From NCBI GenBank assembly GCA_027922465.2, contig BQMF02000414.1:62001-126000 (forward strand): a stretch of DNA of 64,000 bases, written 5' to 3'. The notes beneath the pieces were generated by a model. It worked only from the letters and a program-made list of their open reading frames with translations, was not told the origin of the DNA and made no database searches. This document shows positions 58,635 through 64,000 of this stretch, in pieces (position 1 is the stretch's first letter; the number at the start of each line of letters is the position of its first letter). Origin of the DNA: Turritopsis dohrnii (taxonomy: Eukaryota; Cnidaria; Hydrozoa; Anthoathecata; Oceaniidae). The position numbers and the translations under genes were made by a program.

Positions 58635-59015
58635 GGGGATTTTTTTTGTGTTTATAGTTTTTGCGAATTTTGCCCAAATTCGCAAAAATAAATCCACGCA
58701 AAACATCAAGACATATGAGCGATTGGCAAAAAATAATCCAGGCAAAATTTGATGATTTTATTTGCTCAATTTTTGGCTCAGTGTCTATTAACACTTATCA
58801 AGCACCCATTGGATTTGCAATGTGGCAGGCATGGAAATGGTGATTTTCGCTGCTACCTCTAAGCTTAATTATAAAATACACACATTGCACTTTGTGCACA
58901 TTCGCAAAATCAAATCTAAACATTTTCCTTGAGAAGCTCAGACTCGGAAAAATTAATCCATGCAAAACGTTTTCAAACCTTGGTTTGCAAAGTTAGTCCA
59001 AGCAAAAAAATCCCC
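58635..59015. mobile_element. 381-bp TTAA-flanked MITE with TCCANGCAAAA array
   Basis: GGGGATTTTTTT and AAAAAAATCCCC are inverted ends next to TTAA (58631-58634, 59016-59019). The interior repeats a TNNTCCANGCAAAA word at least four times (for example AATCCACGCAAAAC, AATCCAGGCAAAAT, AATCCATGCAAAAC). No protein was recognised. Confidence 0.82.
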
Positions 59016-59019
59016 TTAA

Positions 59020-60262
59020 GGTACTTTGCAAAATTTCACGTAGACCTTTATTCTAATGATTACAATGAGTTCAAAAGCAAGCTTCTCACACACATTACAA
59101 AGATGAATTCTGCAAAGGAATGACTAAAAATAACTGATAATGTTAAAAACTACCATGAGCTTGTATGAGTGGTAATGCACCATTCATACATTTTTGCCTT
59201 TCTTCACTGAAAATAAAAAAAGGCATGCAATAGAACTGCCGATTATTTAAGATTAAGAAAACAAAAGAAACTGCTGGTCATGGAGAGACACACATTTACG
59301 ATACAAAAAATATAAGTGATAAGAAAAATGACAAGACTATAAATAAGTGAAGAGACTTATAATGACTCCACATAGGTAATTTGTTCATTTGTTCAATGTT
59401 GATTATTGAAAAGACAACGTTCATGTCGAACGTGATGATGTAGAGTTTACAAACGTATTATATTTTGTTCTTTTGCCTGATGATTACTACAAATACATTA
59501 CAACAAACACAGAATAGGTATCATTGTTAGAGTCATTTTGGATTAGTGCACTACGCACTTTCACCACAGGTAACTAAATGCTTTATAAACTTCAAAATAA
59601 TGTCTATTAATTTTTGTGGATGACTAGATAATATAGATTTCTACATACACATTTTATTTTTGTGTGCATAAATTTTTATTTTAGACAGGATAATGTGATA
59701 TTGAAAACTTGCCTATATTGATGGACACATTTGTATGAATACATAAAAAATAACATATACATATCCGATGTAATATCAGAGGTCCTTTTTGGAGGCAGCA
59801 GAGCTCTCTCTATCTCCAGGTCTGACCAATATATAGCACAAAACTGAACAGTATAATAATAACAGGTTCAATTATAATATACGGTGATAATTTTACGAAT
59901 TTCTTTACTTCTCTGGTGTAAAATGACCCTTTCCTTTAGCTTTTATTTCCAAAATGAGTGTTGGGCAAACCGTAAAACTCATGTTATAATTTGAGGCCGC
60001 ACTCACCCTGATGAAATAACTGTAAATATAAATTATCTGAAAAATCTGAATTAAGCCACGATTAACAAATAGCCTCTATTCTACCAAGTGCTATCAGCTT
60101 TTAATGAGGACTCCAGGCTAGCACTGTGGACATGGGACGGACAAACGCTAATGAAAGATCAGCTGCTTAACGCGCTGACCAAAAATCTGATTTTTTCCTA
60201 CGGAAGCTGGGAAGCTGATGTTAGGCACGATGATAGACAAATCTTCCTGATCACAATTGTAT
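59020..60262. other. Unassigned AT-rich interval
   Basis: No supported gene or paired termini. Confidence 0.4.
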
Positions 60263-60418
60263 AAAAATAATAATAATAATAATAATGGTATATTTCAGTA
60301 TATCCAAAATTTACATTTGGCTTTTTATCTGAAATTGCGTGTAAAGTATAAGCGTCTAAAAAAAACAACGAAAAAAAACAAAACAAAAACTACTATAAGC
60401 TCCTAGCAAGAGCTTTGT

Positions 60419-60844
60419 CTAAAAAATAATGTTTTGTTTGATTACAAAAATCTTTGTAACAAAAATCTTTTGTGACTTACGACAAGCCTTTGGTAGCTCA
60501 TTGAATATGCTTGAATCTTCAAACTCAAAAGAAGCATGAATGTTCGAGATTCGACGTAATTTCGTACCTCCAATCTGTTCATCTCTTAACGGACGTTGAC
60601 GAATGTTCTCGTCTCTTTCCATTGGCAAGAATTTCGGCCAATCGCTTTTATTGATGGACTTCCAAGCCAGTTTCGCAATACTATGTTCCGAGCGTTCTTT
60701 CATCGGAAGCCATTTTATGTCGATAACATCGGAACATCTAGAGTAGCTTTTCCTGACAAAGCTGGCTACAGCGTTTTGAACTTTTTGTAGCTGGTTAAAC
60801 AGGTACGATGGGGCATTGTTGATAACTGCGTTGCCATAGTCCAA
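60419..60844 (-). pseudogene. LINE C-terminal domain
   Basis: DYGNAVINNAPSYLFNQLQK, VQNAVASFVRKSYSRCSDV and KWLPMKERSEHSIAKLAWK are the standard end of CR1/Jockey ORF2. The frame is offset from the RT frame by a short indel near 60845 and ends at a TAA near 60419. Confidence 0.85.
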
Positions 60845-60849
60845 TTTGC

Positions 60850-62604
60850 TTAGAGAACCAGCGTCTCGGCGAGTTGCTTACGCAGATGATACGGAAGATA
60901 CCTCTTTATAAGCGAGAGGCTTTTAAGCGTTCCATAAGCCTTTGTTGTGACATTTTTGACATGATTGTTCCATGTAAGGTCCTCTGAGAAGGTTACGCCG
61001 AGAAGCTTGAAAGATGAAACTCGTTCGATTTGTTTACCGTTGTTCGATTTGATGTCAAGATCAAAGTTATGCCTCCTTGCCATTTGTTTTGTAGCAAAGA
61101 GCATCGACTTAGTTTTTGTTGCATTGAAAATCAGATTCGTTTCACTTGCCCATTTTTCAATTTCGTTGACGTCAGAGTTCATGTCTTTTGTACAGCTTTC
61201 GAGTGCCGTCGGTTTCGTATGACGGTAGATACTGGTGTCATCGGCATATTGAACACATTTGGCGGTGGTGGTAGCAGCCATGTCGTGCACGTAAATGTTG
61301 AAAAGGATCGGACCAAGTATACTGCCTTGTGGTACTCCATTGGTGACGTTGAGGACGGAGGAGTTTTTGTCATCGACTTGAACGTATTGATAACGATGAC
61401 TTAGATAGTTGGAGATGATGAGTAGTGATTTTCTCGAGAAGCGTAGTGTGTGAAGTTTCTTAACTAGTGTCTCGAAATCGACTGTGTCAAATGCTTTCGA
61501 AAAATCAGCAAGGACAGCAAGGGTAATCTCACCACGATTCATTGCTTTCAGGATGTCGTTCTTGATTTTAATGCATGTTGTGACTGTACAATGTCCCTTC
61601 CAGAACCCTGACTGGTTCATTGAGAGTAGCTCCTCATTTTCAAGAAAGTTAGTCATTTGAATCATAATGAGTCTTTCGTACACTTTCGAAAGGATAGGCA
61701 AAATGGATACTGGTCTGTAATCGCTTGGTTCAGCTGGGCTATCGATCTTTGGGATTGGGCTGATTTTGGATATTTTGCGAAGACCAAGTATGGCTTTACG
61801 AACGTCAGCGTAGGAAACTTCAGCAATTGTGAATGGAATTTCGGGTTTAGGTTCAGGTAGTTGTTCGATAAGTTGGTGCAATACATGTTCTGATTTCGGT
61901 TTTGAGTTGAGCAGTCTTCCAGCAGTCGTGTTAAAGTGCTTGTTGAGGGTGTCAGGATCAGCATTGATCTTGTGCGGGCGTGGTTTCGAGATACGATGGA
62001 TAGTTGACCAAACCTCCTTCGGCCGCTTGGAAGACAATGCTCGTCTATAAAAGTTAGATTTGGCTAGTCTAATAAGTCTTTTCAGTTCGTTTCGAGCGTT
62101 TCGAAAAACAACCCAATCTTCGTCAGATTGTGATGAGTGACATTTCATTCGAAGGTGGTCTCTTTCTTTTTGCTTTTCGTTAATATTAAGATCCTTTAAC
62201 CACGGGGCAGGTGGACGGGTAACTTTTTGTTTGCTGAGTGGGGCATGGCGATTTAAGCAGGTGGTAAACAGGTCGTTAAAGGTGTCTAGTTTTTGTTTCG
62301 GTGTATCGAAAGCATAAACAAGATTGAAAGGTAGCTGTTCGACTTCAGCTTTGAACAAGTTCGAATTAAAGTTCTTTTCGATGCGGATGTATTTAAACCT
62401 CGGCTCAAAACGTGGCTTACGCAAGTTACAAATGACAAAGGCAGCATCGTGGTCACTCATCTCGTCACAAGGGATAACGTCCTCATGGGTGACTTTCGGG
62501 AACGTGGTTATGATATGATCAATGCAGGTCTTTCCTTTTCGTGTTGGTTTTGTTATTTGTTGGCGTAATCCAAGACGATCAAGCGTTTCTCTGTATTCCT
62601 CCAC
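60850..62604 (-). pseudogene. LINE reverse transcriptase with internal deletion
   Basis: The frame starts in the endonuclease end (KTCIDHIITT, EMSDHDAAF) and runs through a linker to the RT: SDYRPVSILPILSKVYERLI, LADFSKAFDTVDFETLVKKL, GVPQGSILGPILFNIYVHDM, YADDTSIY (catalytic) and FKLLGVTFSEDLTWNNHVKN. AILGLR runs straight into KISKISPIPKID, skipping about 50 residues usual at the start of RT, an in-frame deletion that would inactivate it. A stop at 60850 and a frameshift separate it from the last domain. Confidence 0.87.
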
Positions 62605-62621
62605 GACGTTGTAGTTATGTT

Positions 62622-63563
62622 TTAGAACGTCAATGTTAGTATCACCGTGATGACGATAGGGTCGGACCAGATGGTGTGGACATAGGAAACCAACGCTTCA
62701 AGTTTTTGCAACCAGATTCGTTTATCTGCATCATCGGAGCTGGGTTGATAGAAAACGGCAAGAAGGAAAGGACTGTTCTTACCCTTTACTTCAAACCATT
62801 GATGTTCGATGGTAGGTTCTTTCTTCACGATATCGGCTCTCAGTTTGTGTTTGATTCCGTCTTTGAAATAAGCACCAACTCCTCCGCCGCGTTGGCCAGT
62901 TCTGTTGTTACATTTTAACGGGGCGTATCCAGAGAAAGTGAGCTGTTTTACGAGTCCGTGGTTTTCAACCAACCAGGTCTCTGAAATTGTTAAGATGTCG
63001 AACTGGTGTCTCATAAGCATAGCCTCGAGTTGAGCGGTTTTGCTTTTGATAGATTGGATATTCAGGTGACCAATACTGTAGAGATTTCTGCTTGAGTTTA
63101 GGATATTGAGCTGGTCTGAAACATTCATTGGTTCAGGAGCAGCATTTACGTTAACAGCTTCAGGCAGAAGGTAACAGTCAATATTCGCGTTATTAAATGG
63201 TAGTTCAGTTAGCAGACAGTTATTACATGTCCACAAAGAGTGTTTTTCAGTTAAGTGTTTGACATTTCGATGAATACACTTGACATGTGTGGTGTTTAGA
63301 CAAACTTTGCATTCCAGATGATACGAGTTCTTCCTGACAGTTTTTTCGCAGATGGGACAAGTGAGTGGACCGGGGTTCGTTTCAATATCACCAGAAATAA
63401 CAAGCTGAAACCTGGCTGAATGGTTCGCGTAGATGTTAATCGGCGCACAGAATCTTCTTTTGTTGGACTGGATACGACGAGTAGCTGTCGGATGATTGTT
63501 TTGATCTTTTGACGTTGATTCACAGCGGCAATAATCGGTTTTCCATGCAACAAAATACACCAT
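62622..63563 (-). pseudogene. LINE N-terminus: 2A peptide, PHD-like finger, endonuclease
   Basis: Of 313 codons, residues 58-66 read GDIETNPGP, the ribosome-skipping 2A consensus D(V/I)ExNPGP. Residues about 68-115 form a PHD-like finger (CPICEK...CKVCLNTTHVKCI...WTCNNC). The endonuclease follows with IGHLNIQSIKSK, LTISETWLV (catalytic Glu), RGGGVGAYFKDG and VFYQPSS. A single-base loss at about 62637 ends the frame just before the GDTNID motif, which continues in the next frame. N-terminal 2A peptides are known in CR1-like LINEs of sea urchin and other invertebrates. Confidence 0.85.
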
Positions 63564-63565
63564 CA

Positions 63566-64000
63566 GAAACAGCAGAACAAACTTTATCTTTTAGCCAAAC
63601 TCAGCCAAACTCAGACATCGCTTCAAAAGAAATATGGCTGCAAACATTTGAGAACATCCTGTCGCACATAAACAACATTTGGGACGGTCCTGTAATAATA
63701 TGCGGTGATACAAACATAGATACCCTTTCTGAATCCTCAATCCGACAGCAGTATATAGATCTATTGAACGTCTTTAACCTGACCAACGTTGTTACAAAAC
63801 CTACAAGGCACGGAAAGAGCCTCATTGATCACCTAATAACAAACATACCAGGAAAAGTCACATTGACCGATGTCATCCCATGCGATACTGTCAGCGACCA
63901 TGATTGCCCTTTTATGAATATAAACATAAAGACGACAAAATTTCAACCTCGACAAAAATCCATTAGAGACTACAAAAGTTTCAACCTTAGTGACTTTACA
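63566..64000 (+). pseudogene. Second CR1-like LINE, endonuclease fragment running off the window
   Basis: An open plus-strand frame (codons in phase with 63605) reads SKEIWLQTFENILSHINNIW, then DGPVIICGDTNIDTLSES (GDTN catalytic motif), NVVTKPTRHGKSLIDHLITN and VIPCDTVSDHDCPF (terminal SDHD motif). It is open to the window edge. It is a different LINE copy from the minus-strand neighbour, whose endonuclease wording differs (GKTCIDHIITT, EMSDHDAAF). The exact left junction lies between about 63540 and 63600. Confidence 0.82.

Larger units (their letters stand above)
60263..63563 (-). mobile_element. CR1-like LINE, nearly full ORF2, minus strand
   Basis: From 63563 leftward come a leader, a 2A motif, a PHD-like zinc finger, an APE-type endonuclease, a reverse transcriptase and a C-terminal domain ending at 60419. 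The 3' untranslated region ends in an (ATT)n tail at about 60263-60287. Frameshifts near 62637 and 60845 and an RT deletion make it inactive. Its 5' end meets a second LINE that reads in the opposite direction. Confidence 0.85.

Noticed and set aside
61657..62050. Plus-strand frames over the LINE RT region
   Set aside because: They are antisense to a recognisable reverse transcriptase.

Overview
This is animal (metazoan) nuclear DNA: AT-rich, with multi-exon genes bounded by clean GT-AG splice sites and packed with many kinds of transposable element. Two host genes can be read exon by exon. A plus-strand ICA1/ICA69 homologue (arfaptin-homology BAR protein) has its exons at 10129-21735. A minus-strand atypical kinesin of the KIF26/VAB-8 class has 14 coding exons from 32644 down to 23199, giving 1550 codons with every splice phase consistent. 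The two genes converge, with stop codons about 1.46 kb apart. The transposon repertoire (CR1-like LINEs including one with a 2A peptide, Ty3/gypsy, Penelope-like, ZNF862-type hAT, Helitrons, TTAA elements, a HIRAN-like fragment) fits a non-vertebrate animal. A cnidarian or another early-branching or marine invertebrate is my best guess, held with low confidence.

Layout. 1-9.5 kb is a transposon graveyard: a Helitron 3' end, a broken LINE cut by a TA-flanked MITE, further TA-flanked MITEs, a Penelope-like remnant, a pogo-like element with its own nested MITE, a Mutator-like MITE with a telomere-like core, a PIF/Harbinger MITE, two nested TTAA elements and a tRNA-derived SINE. 10.1-21.7 kb is ICA1; its 7.8-kb first visible intron (10349-18140) holds a nested stack: a MITE, a LINE 3' tail, and a hAT transposase gene split by a gypsy pol fragment that is itself split by a 1.29-kb MITE. 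23.2-32.6 kb is the KIF26-like gene. 32.6-60.2 kb has no recognisable protein-coding exon; it holds dispersed MITEs, a complete 368-bp Helitron, a 177-bp hairpin, a foldback-like element with minisatellite-filled arms, and an old LINE 3' end. 60.2-63.6 kb is a nearly full CR1-like LINE on the minus strand, and at the right edge a second LINE runs out of the window in the opposite direction.

Functionally, ICA1 proteins work in secretory-granule/Golgi trafficking with PICK1 and Rab2, and KIF26 proteins are non-motile microtubule-binding kinesins in signalling and cell guidance. Nothing here shows that the two act together. The most informative content is the exact architecture of the mobile elements (termini, target-site duplications, nesting order) and the degenerate kinesin nucleotide pocket. 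I found no rRNA gene, no intact tRNA gene and no CRISPR array.
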